From NCBI GenBank assembly GCA_033856275.1, contig JAWVFJ010000026.1, forward strand, positions 1 through 64,000: a DNA stretch of 64,000 nt, written 5' to 3'. The notes beneath the pieces are model-generated. The model worked only from the letters and a program-made list of their open reading frames with translations. It did no database searches and was not told where the DNA came from. The translations under genes were made by a program, and so were the position numbers. Of the stretch, positions 44,988-54,324 are shown in pieces. The number at the start of each line of letters is the position of its first letter. Positions within the stretch are counted from its first letter, which is position 1. This DNA comes from VRUE01 sp033856275. Lineage in GTDB: Bacteria > Actinomycetota > Thermoleophilia > Solirubrobacterales > 70-9.

Positions 44988-46568
44988 TTACGCGGTACGT
45001 CGCCGCAGCAACGGTCGTGCCAGGTTGACGATCCGCGCCAGGTCAGCTCGGGAGAAGATGGCCTCGAGGCCCAGCCAAACGAACGAGACGACCGCTAGCG
45101 AGACGATCAGCCCACCGAGGTCGTTGGCGACGTCGAGGAGCTGGCCGGCGCCGGCGGCAGCGGCAGCGATCAGGCTCGTCTTGGCGACTGCGATCAGGGC
45201 CCGCCGCATAAGCGGGTGAGTTCCGATCGCGAGCACGATCGTCGCGGCCAGGGTCGAGACCGTGATCGCGAGACCGATGCCCGCCTCGCCCATCGGCTTG
45301 GTCAGGGCAGCGGCCAGGGCGAAGGCAACGCCGGCTTCGGCAATCGAGGCAACCATCGGGTAGTTGGGTTTTCCCTCGGCGAGCGCGAAGCTGAGCAGCG
45401 TCGCGTTGGCGCTCGCGGTCAGCATCATCCCCAGCGAGCCGATCAAGACGATGTCGGTGGTTGGCATCCATTCGTCGCCGAGCACGACGCCGATCAGCGG
45501 CTGGATTCCCCCAGCCACCAGGGCCAGTGGCAGCCCCGCCGCGATCGCGGTGTAAACGGCGACCTTTGCGGCGCGGGCCGGGCGTGACGCCGCGTCGCGC
45601 GAAAGCGCCGGGAAGGAAACGCGGAAGACCGCCGAGGTGAGCGCGATCGGGAAGGAGAAGAGGCGTTTCGCCATGCCGTAGAAGCCCGCGACGGCAGAGC
45701 CACCGATTGCCGCCACGATGACGACGAAGCCGAGTTCACGCATCAGGTTCACTCCCTGCAGCACGCTGACCCGCAGGCCGAAGCCGGCAAGCGGGCGTAC
45801 TGAGCCAAGATCGACGCTGGGACGCCGGGTAAAGGGCTGGATCGCCCAGGCCGTAACCACACCGGCGATCCCACCTGCGGGGACCGCTCCCGCGAGGCTG
45901 AAGGCCCCGAGCCCGGCGATCGCCCCGATCAAGGCAAAGCCGTTGAAGGCGAGGGTGTCAGCGGTCTCGACAATGGCGACGCGACCAAATCGCAACTGCC
46001 GCTCCATCAAGACCATTGGCATCGCCCGGGCGGCGTAGAAGGGAATCGCCGCGCAGGAGACTGCGATCACCTCGAGCGTGCGGCTGCTGGCTCCCGCCGC
46101 GGGTGCGAGCGCAAAGGCGGCAAGCAGCAACAGCCCCGCCATCGACGCCGAGCTGAGGAGCAGGACACCCGCGACCGCCGATTGCAGCCGCGGCGGCGGT
46201 TCCTCTTCCATTTGGACCAGCACCGCCGGCAAGCCCAACTCGGCCGCGCGCTGTCCGACGAGTTGAACGGCGAGGGCGATCGCGAAGAGTCCGTAGTCGG
46301 CCGGGGTGAGGATCCGCGCGAGAACGACCGTGATGCCGGCCGTGAGGAGCTGTAGCCCCAAGGTGCGACCGACGAGCACGCCAACGCCGCGTGCGGCCGT
46401 GACGCCGAGCGGCCCCGGCTGCGCAGGTTGAGCCGCCTCGAACTGCTCTGCGTCTCCTCCCGGAGTCTCTATAGGTAGCCCGCCGGCGGCTGGATGTTGA
46501 AGATCTTCAACAGCGGACCGCCGGCTGCTTCCGGGGCTACCTCGAAGACCGACGGAGCTCCCAGCCAC
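44988..46568 (-). CDS. Wzx-like polysaccharide flippase (MOP superfamily)
   Basis: Up to 526 aa with about twelve to fourteen transmembrane helices. VVLARILTPADYGLFAIAL near the first helix is the standard MOP/Wzx signature, and a matching second half repeats it. It would flip the lipid-linked repeat across the membrane. The only ATG in frame at the 5' end (46568) gives a 60-residue low-complexity leader and a 100-bp overlap with the upstream polymerase gene; GTG 46379 would remove it but leaves the first helix very short. Start unresolved. Confidence 0.82.
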   Translation of the reverse strand: MAGSSVGLRGSPGSSRRSAVEDLQHPAAGGLPIETPGGDAEQFEAAQPAQPGPLGVTAARGVGVLVGRTLGLQLLTAGITVVLARILTPADYGLFAIALAVQLVGQRAAELGLPAVLVQMEEEPPPRLQSAVAGVLLLSSASMAGLLLLAAFALAPAAGASSRTLEVIAVSCAAIPFYAARAMPMVLMERQLRFGRVAIVETADTLAFNGFALIGAIAGLGAFSLAGAVPAGGIAGVVTAWAIQPFTRRPSVDLGSVRPLAGFGLRVSVLQGVNLMRELGFVVIVAAIGGSAVAGFYGMAKRLFSFPIALTSAVFRVSFPALSRDAASRPARAAKVAVYTAIAAGLPLALVAGGIQPLIGVVLGDEWMPTTDIVLIGSLGMMLTASANATLLSFALAEGKPNYPMVASIAEAGVAFALAAALTKPMGEAGIGLAITVSTLAATIVLAIGTHPLMRRALIAVAKTSLIAAAAAGAGQLLDVANDLGGLIVSLAVVSFVWLGLEAIFSRADLARIVNLARPLLRRRTA

Positions 46569-48718
46569 GATCCCTGCAGGAAGATGCGACTCGCCGGCAG
46601 GTTGCCGGGCTCATCGATGTCGCGCTGGTAAGCGAATCCCTCGTAGGTGTCCTCGCCGGCCAGGACCTTCAGGTTGGTGTGCTCTCGGCCGGGGTCGCGC
46701 TCGAATAGGACGATGTCAGGCCGCGGGGTGACTTCGCGACCGGCGGCGTTGGCCTTGCCGGCCAGTTCGCCGATCTCCAATGACCAGCGGTTAGGCCGTA
46801 GCCCGCGCAGGGGAAGGTAGGTCCCGTAGGCCTGCACCTGGAACCCGGACTCGCCCGAGAGGATGCTGAGGCGCACGCGAGACGTCGCCGGCCCCCGATC
46901 GATGATGAAGAGGTCGGAACGCGGCGCGTTGTAGGAGGCGATCGAGAAGCTGCGATCCACGCCTTTCCCGGGAGCCTCGAGCGCCCGCGAGTAACGGTGG
47001 ATCACCGTGCCGCTATCGCTCCGTCTCACGGCCACGTAGAGACGATGGGCTCCTTGCTGGATTTCGAACAGGGCCGGAACGCGCAGCGGCAGCCAGTAGC
47101 CGATGTCGTAGTAGGTCTTCCCGTGCCGAGCAGAGGGACGAAAGCGGGTCACCGTCGTTTTGCGGGTGACTATGTCGAAACCGCGCAGTTCCGCCGTGCT
47201 CCCGGACCGGTTGACCCAGTAGACCGGCGTGTTGTCGGAGACGCGCTGGCTGTCGGTGAAGACCGCCTCGGCGCTGGCGACGGACGCGGGCAGCCGCACC
47301 GTGCGTACCAACTGGAACGGTTCAGGAAGTGTGCGCTGGACGATCAGGCCGGCGACGACGAGGACGGCAATCGCGATGACGCCGGACAAAATCGCCGCCC
47401 GGGCCCCTTTCCCCGGACCGCGCCGCGGAGAGGACGCTGGAGCCGACTCTGGGCGCTCGGGCGCTTGTGGCGCCGGTGCCGATCCTGCCGCGGTCATTCG
47501 CCGGATCTTCCCCCATGCGCGACCGACGATGCCTGGCGGCGCCTCCGGGTTCTCGACGAATGCCCCAAATACGAGCAGCAGCGGCGCTACGACGAGCCAG
47601 TCGATGTGCTGGGTCCAAAAATTGGTGTAGAGCCCGAATAGGGCGATGAAAAGCAGATACGCAGAGACGAGCGACCAGCGGAAGGACCTGGTTCTTACGG
47701 CAGCCGCATAGGCGCCGGCTGTCAGGACGCCGGTGACGGCGACACCCGGAACGAGCACCGCGAACCCGCCGTCTGCCCAGAACGTGCCGGCAACAGTGCT
47801 CGTTACCCACGGCGGAGTAAGCGCTTCGGAGATGCCGCTGACGCTCTTCGAGATCGAGACGAAGCGATCGAGGGCGACGGCGTCGTATGCACCGTGACCA
47901 AACGGAGAGACCGTGGGGAAGTGTTCGACTATGCCCTGCAGCGCGACGAAGTTGGTGGTCAACGCCAGGTAGACCGGGATCAACGGCTTGAGCACAAAGG
48001 GAAGCGGCGGCAGGATTTCACCGAAGAGTTCGGCCTCGAACGGGGTCGTTGGATGCTGGTAGGTGCGCAGGTAGAAGCCGAAGCAGATGGCGAGGAAAGC
48101 GATGAGCCCCCCGGCCGTGAGCAGGTAAGGGCTGGGGCGCCCCCAGTAGAGCCAGCGGGCGATGATCACGACCACGATTGGCAGCACGACGTTGCCACGG
48201 CCAGCCTGCAGGCCGAAGGCGCCAAGGGCGACGATGGAGGCGATCAGCTCGAAGCGCGACTCTCGGGCAAACGGGTTGCGAGCCCGTGTCATCGCCACGA
48301 TCACCGCCACGGTGAGCAGGTCGGTAAGCAGGATCGTCGGCCCGCCCTCCGAGAAGCGGGCGGTGTCGATGCTGCCGCTGAGCAGCGGAATGGTTCCGGC
48401 CCGGGCGAACTGATGGGCGATCTCGAGCAGCCCGATCGCGACGACCGCGACCAGCACCCGCCGGAAAGTGCGGTCGGACATGCGCGTGTCGGAACGGGCT
48501 GAGGAGAGTGCCGTCGCCATCTGGGCGATCCCCTCGCCGATCAAGCCGCCGGCAAGGAAGGCGAGCGGTACCGCGACCACCACTGCGACCATCACCGTCG
48601 ACCAGGAGCTCTGGACGTGGAGCAGGTGGAACTGGGCAAGGAGCGCCGTCAGTGCCCAGACGAGCGGGAAGACCAGCAGGGGCGAGAGGACCGAGGCGTT
48701 GAGACGGCGCAGGGTCAC
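46469..48718 (-). CDS. O-antigen polymerase with C-terminal extracytoplasmic domain
   Basis: A 749-aa protein. Residues about 10-390 form a polytopic domain like oligosaccharide-repeat polymerases (LQAGRGNVVLPIVVV, PFGHGAYDAV, TFWADGGFAVLVPG). A Pro/Ala/Arg-rich linker (about 400-440) and one more helix (AILSGVIAIAVLVVAGLIV) lead to a beta-rich region of about 280 residues that should lie outside the cell. The extra domain is not usual for Wzy proteins. GTG start overlaps the upstream GT2 stop (GTGA). Confidence 0.72.
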   Translation of the reverse strand: MTLRRLNASVLSPLLVFPLVWALTALLAQFHLLHVQSSWSTVMVAVVVAVPLAFLAGGLIGEGIAQMATALSSARSDTRMSDRTFRRVLVAVVAIGLLEIAHQFARAGTIPLLSGSIDTARFSEGGPTILLTDLLTVAVIVAMTRARNPFARESRFELIASIVALGAFGLQAGRGNVVLPIVVVIIARWLYWGRPSPYLLTAGGLIAFLAICFGFYLRTYQHPTTPFEAELFGEILPPLPFVLKPLIPVYLALTTNFVALQGIVEHFPTVSPFGHGAYDAVALDRFVSISKSVSGISEALTPPWVTSTVAGTFWADGGFAVLVPGVAVTGVLTAGAYAAAVRTRSFRWSLVSAYLLFIALFGLYTNFWTQHIDWLVVAPLLLVFGAFVENPEAPPGIVGRAWGKIRRMTAAGSAPAPQAPERPESAPASSPRRGPGKGARAAILSGVIAIAVLVVAGLIVQRTLPEPFQLVRTVRLPASVASAEAVFTDSQRVSDNTPVYWVNRSGSTAELRGFDIVTRKTTVTRFRPSARHGKTYYDIGYWLPLRVPALFEIQQGAHRLYVAVRRSDSGTVIHRYSRALEAPGKGVDRSFSIASYNAPRSDLFIIDRGPATSRVRLSILSGESGFQVQAYGTYLPLRGLRPNRWSLEIGELAGKANAAGREVTPRPDIVLFERDPGREHTNLKVLAGEDTYEGFAYQRDIDEPGNLPASRIFLQGSWLGAPSVFEVAPEAAGGPLLKIFNIQPPAGYL

Positions 48719-49626
48719 TTGACGGGACCCATCCTGTAGCCGCGAGCGTAGGCGGCGCGGGTCATTGCCAGCCAGATGCCCTCACGCATGCGGGACGGCA
48801 GCGGCAGGCGCGCCAGGGCACCGAGCAGCGGCGTGGCGACGCGGACCGCGGACCAGGCGAGGCCCTGGGGTGGTTGCACCGCGGGATGCGGTCGCTCGGG
48901 CCACAGGCTGTTGTAGAGCGCTGCCGAGCGACCGACGGCAACGGAGCGGCTACGCGACTGTCTCGGCGTGGTCGGGTGGTCGTGGAGGACGAGCAGCTCA
49001 GGGTGGTAGTCGAGCTGCAGGCCAGCTTCGGAGAGGCGGACGCCCAGCTCGGTGTCCTCGACTGCCGCGGTGGGGAAGCGCACGTCGAAGCCGCCGACGC
49101 GGTTGAAGGTCGAGCGCTTAACCGAGACGTGGGAGCTGTAGAAGTAGCTGGCGGCGTCGACGGCGCCAGCACTGATGTCGCAGTAGTGGAATTGCGGCCC
49201 GCCGTTCTCGAGCCAGCGCATGAAGGGGGTGATCTCGTTGCGGGGGCTCCAGGTGATCCGTCCGAGCACGCCGTATGCACCCTCCGTCCGAGCCCGGTGA
49301 AGGTCGAGGTGAGCGCGCAGAAGGTCGGGACCGTCCGGCTCCGTGTCGTCGCCGAGGAAAAGGACGATTTCGCCGCTGGCGGCCGCCACGCCGGCGTTTC
49401 GTGCTGCGGCTGGCCCGCCGCTCGGCTCCTCGAGCAGGCGGATCGGAATCGTCGCGCCCGCCGCCCTCCCCCGCACCTGCTCGACCGTGCCGTCATCTGA
49501 GCCGTTGTCGACGACGATCGCCTCGACGCTCGCGTCTCCCACCCGCTGGGCCTCCAGTGCGGCAAGGGTTCTCGCCAACGCCTCGGCGCGATCCTTGGTT
49601 GGTATGACAACGGAGAGGGAGTTCAT
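48715..49626 (-). CDS. GT2 glycosyltransferase
   Basis: A 303-aa GT-A enzyme: SVVIPTKDRAEALARTL, VVDNGSDDGTVEQV, GDDTEPDGPDLL (DxD region) and GGFDVRFPTAAVEDTELGVR. The C-terminal 60 residues are hydrophobic/basic and may sit on the membrane. Part of a run of four-base overlaps with both neighbours, so translated as one operon. Sugar unknown. Confidence 0.85.
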   Translation of the reverse strand: MNSLSVVIPTKDRAEALARTLAALEAQRVGDASVEAIVVDNGSDDGTVEQVRGRAAGATIPIRLLEEPSGGPAAARNAGVAAASGEIVLFLGDDTEPDGPDLLRAHLDLHRARTEGAYGVLGRITWSPRNEITPFMRWLENGGPQFHYCDISAGAVDAASYFYSSHVSVKRSTFNRVGGFDVRFPTAAVEDTELGVRLSEAGLQLDYHPELLVLHDHPTTPRQSRSRSVAVGRSAALYNSLWPERPHPAVQPPQGLAWSAVRVATPLLGALARLPLPSRMREGIWLAMTRAAYARGYRMGPVK

Positions 49627-50447
49627 CGGGCGCCGCCCGCTCTAAGGCGCCGGGAGAGCCTAAGTAGCGGAGCGGCTATTGGCATTGCCAAGCCGTGGTG
49701 GAGGCGAATGTAGCGCTCGACCGAGCGCAGGCGGATCGCCTGTTGGCGTCGCCGATCGATCTGGACAAATGCCTCGGCCCCCGCATGACCGACCCGTGCC
49801 GAGCCGGCGATGAGGTTGCGGTAGCCGGCGTCCTGTAGCCGCTTGGCCAGGTCCACGTCCTCGTACCAGAGGAAAAAGCCCTCATCGAAGCCGCCGGTCT
49901 TCTCCCAGGTCTCGCGGAGGACGACGAAGCAGGCGCCCGAGGGCTGGTCGACCTCCGCCACTGCGCCGTCGCCCGGGCTCGGCTGCGGGCGCTCGCCGAA
50001 GGAACCGGCAAAGATCCGCGCCAGCATCGTCGCTGTACCGGGCAGGGATGCGTGGTAGCGATCGGTATCGCCGCCGAACACGGGCCCCACCATGCCGGCC
50101 CGCGGCTCGGCCCTTGCCACCGCCGCAAGGGCCGTCAGCGCCCCCGCCTCTGGCAGCACGTCGGCGTTGCTGACGCAGACCAGTTCGCTATCGCCGTCGC
50201 GCAGGGCGTGGTTGGCGGCACGCCCGTAGCCGAGGTTCTCTTCGCTCAGGTCCAAACGCACCCCGTCCGGGCAGCCCTCGCGCAGCAACCGGCGTTGCTC
50301 GGGCCGCGAGTCGTTGTCGACGATCGTCACCCTTGCGTCCACGCCTTCGGAGGCCCGATAGGCGCGTGCGGCGGCCAGCGCCGCCCTGGCCGTGTTCCAG
50401 TTGACGATCGCGACGTCGATTGCGGGCGATGGGGCGTCCGGGCTCAT
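49623..50447 (-). CDS. GT2 glycosyltransferase, rhamnosyltransferase-like
   Basis: A 274-aa GT-A enzyme with VAIVNWNTARAALAA, TIVDNDSRPEQ, LGYGRAANHAL and SNADVLPEAG (metal site), plus GGFDEGFFLWYEDVDLAKRL as in WbbL. It is the first gene of the leftward operon and faces rmlA across 29 bp, an arrangement that would co-regulate rhamnose supply and use. Confidence 0.86.
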   Translation of the reverse strand: MSPDAPSPAIDVAIVNWNTARAALAAARAYRASEGVDARVTIVDNDSRPEQRRLLREGCPDGVRLDLSEENLGYGRAANHALRDGDSELVCVSNADVLPEAGALTALAAVARAEPRAGMVGPVFGGDTDRYHASLPGTATMLARIFAGSFGERPQPSPGDGAVAEVDQPSGACFVVLRETWEKTGGFDEGFFLWYEDVDLAKRLQDAGYRNLIAGSARVGHAGAEAFVQIDRRRQQAIRLRSVERYIRLHHGLAMPIAAPLLRLSRRLRAGGAR

Positions 50448-50476
50448 CGTCGGCGCGACGATAGCCTTCCGGCGAC

Positions 50477-51553
50477 GTGCAAGACCTCAAAGGCCTGATC
50501 CTCTCCGGCGGGGCCGGGACGCGCTTGCGCCCGATTACGCATACCTCCGCCAAGCAGCTGGTCCCGGTTGCCAATAAGCCCGTGCTCTTCTACGGGATCG
50601 AGGCGCTGGTCGATGCCGGGGTGACCGAGATCGGGATCATCATTGCCCCGGAGACGGGCGATGAGATCCGTGCGGCGGCCGGAGACGGCTCCGCCTTCGG
50701 CGCCGAGATCACCTACATCGTCCAGGACAAGCCCGCCGGCCTAGCCCACGCGGTGCTCACCGCCGAGGAGTTCATCGGCGGCTCGCCCTTCGTCATGTAT
50801 CTCGGCGACAACCTGCTCGCCGATGGCCTGCGCGGGCTGGTCGCCACCTTTCGCGCCGAGGAACCGGATGCGCTGATCCTGCTCACCCCGGTTGAGGACC
50901 CCCAGTCCTACGGCGTCGCCGAGCTCGACGGCGAGCGGATCGTGCGCCTGATCGAGAAGCCCAAAAACCCACCCTCGAACCTCGCTCTGGTCGGTGTCTA
51001 CCTCTTCGCGTCGCCGATCTTCGACGCCGCCCGTGCTCTGGAGCCGTCTTGGCGTGGCGAGCTGGAGATCACCGAGGCGATCCAGAGCTTGATCGAGCAG
51101 GGCAAGGCCGTTAAGTCCGAGGTCGTCAGCGGCTGGTGGAAGGACACCGGCCAGCTCGCCGACATGCTCGAGGCCAACCGTCTCGTGCTCGAGGAGATCG
51201 AGACTAGGATCGAGGGGGAGGTCGACGAGGCCTCGCGGGTCGAGGGCCGCGTTGTCATCGAGGCCGGGGCGGTGCTGAAAGGCTCGGTCGTGCGCGGCCC
51301 CGCCGTGATTGGCGCCGGCGCGCGCATCGAGGACGCCTATGTCGGCCCCTACACCTCGATCGGAGAGGACGTCTGCGTGCGCCGCTCCGAAGTCGAGCAC
51401 TCGATCATCCTCGCCGGCTCCGTGGTCGAGGACCTCGGCACTCGCATGGAGGCCAGCCTGCTCGGTCGCGAAGTCAAGCTGACGCGCAGCGACGGCATGC
51501 CGAAGACGCTGCGCATGCTGGTCGGCGACAAGTCTGAGATCAAGATCATCTGA
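50477..51553 (+). CDS. rmlA: Glucose-1-phosphate thymidylyltransferase (long form)
   Basis: A 358-aa enzyme making dTDP-glucose, first step to dTDP-L-rhamnose. Nucleotide loop LSGGAGTRLRPIT, SAKQLVPVANKPV, MYLGDNLL (metal Asp) and LIEKPK are all present. Beyond about residue 245 a hexapeptide-repeat left-handed beta-helix (VVIEAGAVLKGSVVRGPAVI) marks the long archaeal/actinobacterial form rather than the 290-aa enterobacterial one. GTG start. Begins the rmlA-D-B-C operon. Confidence 0.93.
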   Translation: MQDLKGLILSGGAGTRLRPITHTSAKQLVPVANKPVLFYGIEALVDAGVTEIGIIIAPETGDEIRAAAGDGSAFGAEITYIVQDKPAGLAHAVLTAEEFIGGSPFVMYLGDNLLADGLRGLVATFRAEEPDALILLTPVEDPQSYGVAELDGERIVRLIEKPKNPPSNLALVGVYLFASPIFDAARALEPSWRGELEITEAIQSLIEQGKAVKSEVVSGWWKDTGQLADMLEANRLVLEEIETRIEGEVDEASRVEGRVVIEAGAVLKGSVVRGPAVIGAGARIEDAYVGPYTSIGEDVCVRRSEVEHSIILAGSVVEDLGTRMEASLLGREVKLTRSDGMPKTLRMLVGDKSEIKII

Positions 51554-51566
51554 TGGGCGTACGGCG

Positions 51567-52421
51567 ATGAAGGTCCTCATTACAGGTGCCGGCGGCATGC
51601 TCGGCCGGGACGTAGTGCTGGCCGCCGGCAACGCCGGCCACGACGTCGTCGGCTTCGGCCATACCGAGCTCGATGTCTCAAACGCCGCCGCGGTCTCGGC
51701 GAAGTTCGAGCTGGAGCGGCCCGACGTGGTGATCAACTGCGCCGCCTGGACCGACGTAGACGGTGCCGAGGAGGCTGAGGAGGCGGCGACCGCGGTCAAC
51801 GGCCGGGCCGCCGGCGACGTCGCTGACGCTGCCGCCGCTGTCGGTGCCAGCGTCGTCTACGTCTCCAGCGACTACGTCTTCGACGGCGCCAAGGGCGCCC
51901 CCTACGTCGAGACCGACCAGACCGCGCCGCTCTCGGCCTATGGCCGCGGCAAGCTCGCCGGCGAGGAGGCCACCGCGGCAGCCAACAAGCGCCACTTCGT
52001 CGTTCGCTCCTCCTGGCTCTTCGGCATCGGCGGCTCCAACTTCGTCGAGACGATGCTGCGGCTCGCCGCGACCCAGAACGAGGTCCTGGTCGTGCGCGAC
52101 CAGGTCGGCTCGCCGACCTATACCTGGCACCTTGCCTACGGCATCGTCCGCTTGATCGAGGGGATCGAGTTCGGCATCCACCACATGGCCGCCGGCGGAG
52201 CGTGTTCCTGGTACGACTTCGCCCGCGAGATCTTCGACCAGGCCAAAGTCGAGTGTCTGGTCCTTTCCGCCACCACCGACATGCTCGGACGTCCCGCACC
52301 ACGACCCCCGTACTCGGCGCTGGACAGCCAGCGCGAGCACGCAATCACGCTGCCGCCCTGGCGCGACGGCCTCTCTGCCTACCTCTCCCAGCGCTCGGCC
52401 GAGCAAGAGGCGGCCGCATGA
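51567..52421 (+). CDS. rmlD: dTDP-4-dehydrorhamnose reductase
   Basis: A 284-aa SDR that carries out the last step to dTDP-L-rhamnose. GAGGMLGRDVVLA (cofactor), INCAAWTDVDGAEE, YVSSDYVFDG and YGRGKLAGE (catalytic Tyr-Lys), then RSSWLFG. It starts 13 bp after rmlA and overlaps rmlB by ATGA. Confidence 0.94.
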   Translation: MKVLITGAGGMLGRDVVLAAGNAGHDVVGFGHTELDVSNAAAVSAKFELERPDVVINCAAWTDVDGAEEAEEAATAVNGRAAGDVADAAAAVGASVVYVSSDYVFDGAKGAPYVETDQTAPLSAYGRGKLAGEEATAAANKRHFVVRSSWLFGIGGSNFVETMLRLAATQNEVLVVRDQVGSPTYTWHLAYGIVRLIEGIEFGIHHMAAGGACSWYDFAREIFDQAKVECLVLSATTDMLGRPAPRPPYSALDSQREHAITLPPWRDGLSAYLSQRSAEQEAAA

Positions 52422-53401
52422 AGCTGCTCGTCACCGGGGCCGCCGGCTTCATCGGCTCGACCTATGTGCGCCTCGTTTCCGGCGAACACCAGGTGCGCGC
52501 GCTCGACAAGCTCACTTATGCGGGCCGGCGCGAGAACCTGCCGGAGGGAACCGATCTCGTCGTTGGCGCGATCGAGGATCCGTCAGCGGTGCGCGAGGCG
52601 ATGGAGGGCTGCGACGCGGTAGTCAACTTCGCCGCCGAGTCCCACGTCGACCGCTCGATCGACGACCAGGACGCTTTCGCCCGCACCCACGTGATCGGCA
52701 CCGGCACGTTGCTCGATGCCGCCCGCGAACTGGGCGTCAGCCGCTACCTGCAGGTCTCCACCGATGAGGTCTACGGATCGATCGATTCGGGCTCCTTCAC
52801 CGAGTCCTCGCCGCTCGATCCCTCTTCCCCCTATTCGGCGACCAAGGCCGCCGGGGACCTGCTCGTCGCCGCCCACTTCCACACCTACGGCACGGAGGCG
52901 GTGATCTGTCGCGGCTCCAATAACTACGGCCCGCGCCAGTACCCGGAGAAGCTGATCCCGCTGATGGTTCTGAACGCGGTGCACGGCGACTCCCTGCCCG
53001 TCTATGGCGACGGACGCCAGGTCCGCAACTGGCTCTACGTCGAGGACTTCTGCCGGGGTATCCACACGGTGCTGGAGAAGGGCCGCCCCGGCGAGGCTTA
53101 CAACGTCGGTGGCCCCGACGAGTGCGAGAACATCGAGGTGGTCAAGCGGGTGATCGAGTTGACCGGCGGCAGCGAGTCGCTGATCGAGTACGTCAAGGAC
53201 CGCCCGGGCCACGATCGCCGCTACTCGCTGGGCAGCGACAAGATCCGCGAGCAGCTCGGCTGGGAGGCACAGGTGCGCTTTGCCGAGGGCCTCGAGCGCA
53301 CCGTGCAGTGGTACCGCGAGAACGAGGACTGGTGGAGGCCAATTCGCTCCGGCGAGTACCGCGAGTACTACGAGAAGCAGTACGGCAAGACTCTCGGTTG
53401 A
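52418..53401 (+). CDS. rmlB: dTDP-glucose 4,6-dehydratase
   Basis: A 327-aa SDR, second step of dTDP-rhamnose synthesis. GAAGFIGSTYVR (cofactor), NFAAESHVDRSID, VSTDEVYGS with the catalytic Asp-Glu, SPYSATKAAGDLLV (Tyr-Lys) and RGSNNYGPRQYPEKLIPL. ATG overlaps the rmlD stop; its own stop overlaps the rmlC start (TGATG). Confidence 0.95.
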   Translation: MKLLVTGAAGFIGSTYVRLVSGEHQVRALDKLTYAGRRENLPEGTDLVVGAIEDPSAVREAMEGCDAVVNFAAESHVDRSIDDQDAFARTHVIGTGTLLDAARELGVSRYLQVSTDEVYGSIDSGSFTESSPLDPSSPYSATKAAGDLLVAAHFHTYGTEAVICRGSNNYGPRQYPEKLIPLMVLNAVHGDSLPVYGDGRQVRNWLYVEDFCRGIHTVLEKGRPGEAYNVGGPDECENIEVVKRVIELTGGSESLIEYVKDRPGHDRRYSLGSDKIREQLGWEAQVRFAEGLERTVQWYRENEDWWRPIRSGEYREYYEKQYGKTLG

Positions 53402-53949
53402 TGCTGGAGCGTTTGCCCACCAAGCTCGACGGGGTCGTCCTGCTCGAGCCGGCCGTCCACGGTGACGCACGCGGTTTCATGGTCGAGACCTACCGCCGCG
53501 ACCTCTGGGCAGAGCACGGCGTCGAGGTCGAGTTCGTCCAGCACAACCACTCGCGCTCCTCCCAGGGCACCCTGCGCGGCCTGCACTTCCAGACCGAGCC
53601 CGGCCAGGCGAAGCTGGTCCGCTGTCCGCACGGCAAGATCTTCGACGTCGCCGTCGACCTGCGCCGCGGCTCATCCACCTACGGCCAGTGGGAGGGGTAT
53701 GAGCTGGACGACGAGGCTCACCGCCAGCTCTTCGTCCCGGTCGGCTTCGGCCATGGCTTTGCGGTGCTGAGCGAGACGGCCGACGTCACCTATCTCTGCT
53801 CCAGCACCTATGACCCCGCCACCGAGTCCGGCATCGCTTGGGACGACCCCGCCATCGGCGTCGGGTGGCCCGTCGAGGACCCGTTGCTATCAGAGCGCGA
53901 CAAGACCGCACCTACCCTCGCCGAAGTCGGCGAGACCCTCCCTTTTTAA
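53401..53949 (+). CDS. rmlC: dTDP-4-dehydrorhamnose 3,5-epimerase
   Basis: A 182-aa cupin that epimerises C3 and C5 of the keto-sugar. DARGFMVETYR, QHNHSRSSQGTLRGLHFQ with the catalytic His, PVGFGHGFAVLSE and YDPATESGIAWDDPAIG. Length agrees with the family. Last gene of the rml operon, followed by a 138-bp gap to the antitoxin gene. Confidence 0.95.
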   Translation: MLERLPTKLDGVVLLEPAVHGDARGFMVETYRRDLWAEHGVEVEFVQHNHSRSSQGTLRGLHFQTEPGQAKLVRCPHGKIFDVAVDLRRGSSTYGQWEGYELDDEAHRQLFVPVGFGHGFAVLSETADVTYLCSSTYDPATESGIAWDDPAIGVGWPVEDPLLSERDKTAPTLAEVGETLPF

Positions 53950-54076
53950 CTGCGCGTCTCTTGTAACGATGTTGCCCGCCGATGGGCACTCTCTGCGCAC
54001 CACGTGTCGGTCTGGACTCGCCAAGCTCTGTGCATGACCCATCCCACCCTGATCGACATGTCCGCCACATGGCCTA

Positions 54077-54089
54077 ATGTGAGTCACAT
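54077..54089. promoter_or_regulatory. Palindrome overlapping vapB start
   Basis: Perfect palindrome ATGTGA-G-TCACAT, whose right arm includes the first two bases of the vapB start codon; a looser repeat (CACAT, ATGTG) lies just upstream. Type II antitoxins with a ribbon-helix-helix domain bind such sites, so this is a likely autoregulatory operator. Confidence 0.5.
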
Positions 54090-54318
54090 GTCCAAGATGA
54101 TCCAGATCCGAAACGTGCCCGATGACATCCACAGGATCCTCAAGGTGCGCGCCGCCGCGGAGGGCCTCTCGCTTTCCGACTACATCAAGCGGGACCTCGA
54201 AGGGCTCGCCAAGCAGGCATCGATCGAAGAAATCGGTGCCCGTGCCCGCGCGCGCGGTTCGTCCTCGATCTCCACCGAGGAGATCGTGGCCGACCTTCGT
54301 GAAGCTCGCCAGGACTAG
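54088..54318 (+). CDS. vapB: VapB/FitA-type antitoxin
   Basis: A 76-aa antitoxin. The N-terminal ribbon-helix-helix domain (MIQIRNVPDDIHRILKVRAA, then GLSLSDYI) binds DNA as a dimer; the C-terminal acidic helix (STEEIVADLREAR) should wrap the toxin. ATG 54088 is chosen for fit to the family; ATG 54097 is also possible. It precedes the PIN toxin by six bases. Confidence 0.85.
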   Translation: MSKMIQIRNVPDDIHRILKVRAAAEGLSLSDYIKRDLEGLAKQASIEEIGARARARGSSSISTEEIVADLREARQD

Positions 54319-54324
54319 TCGTCT

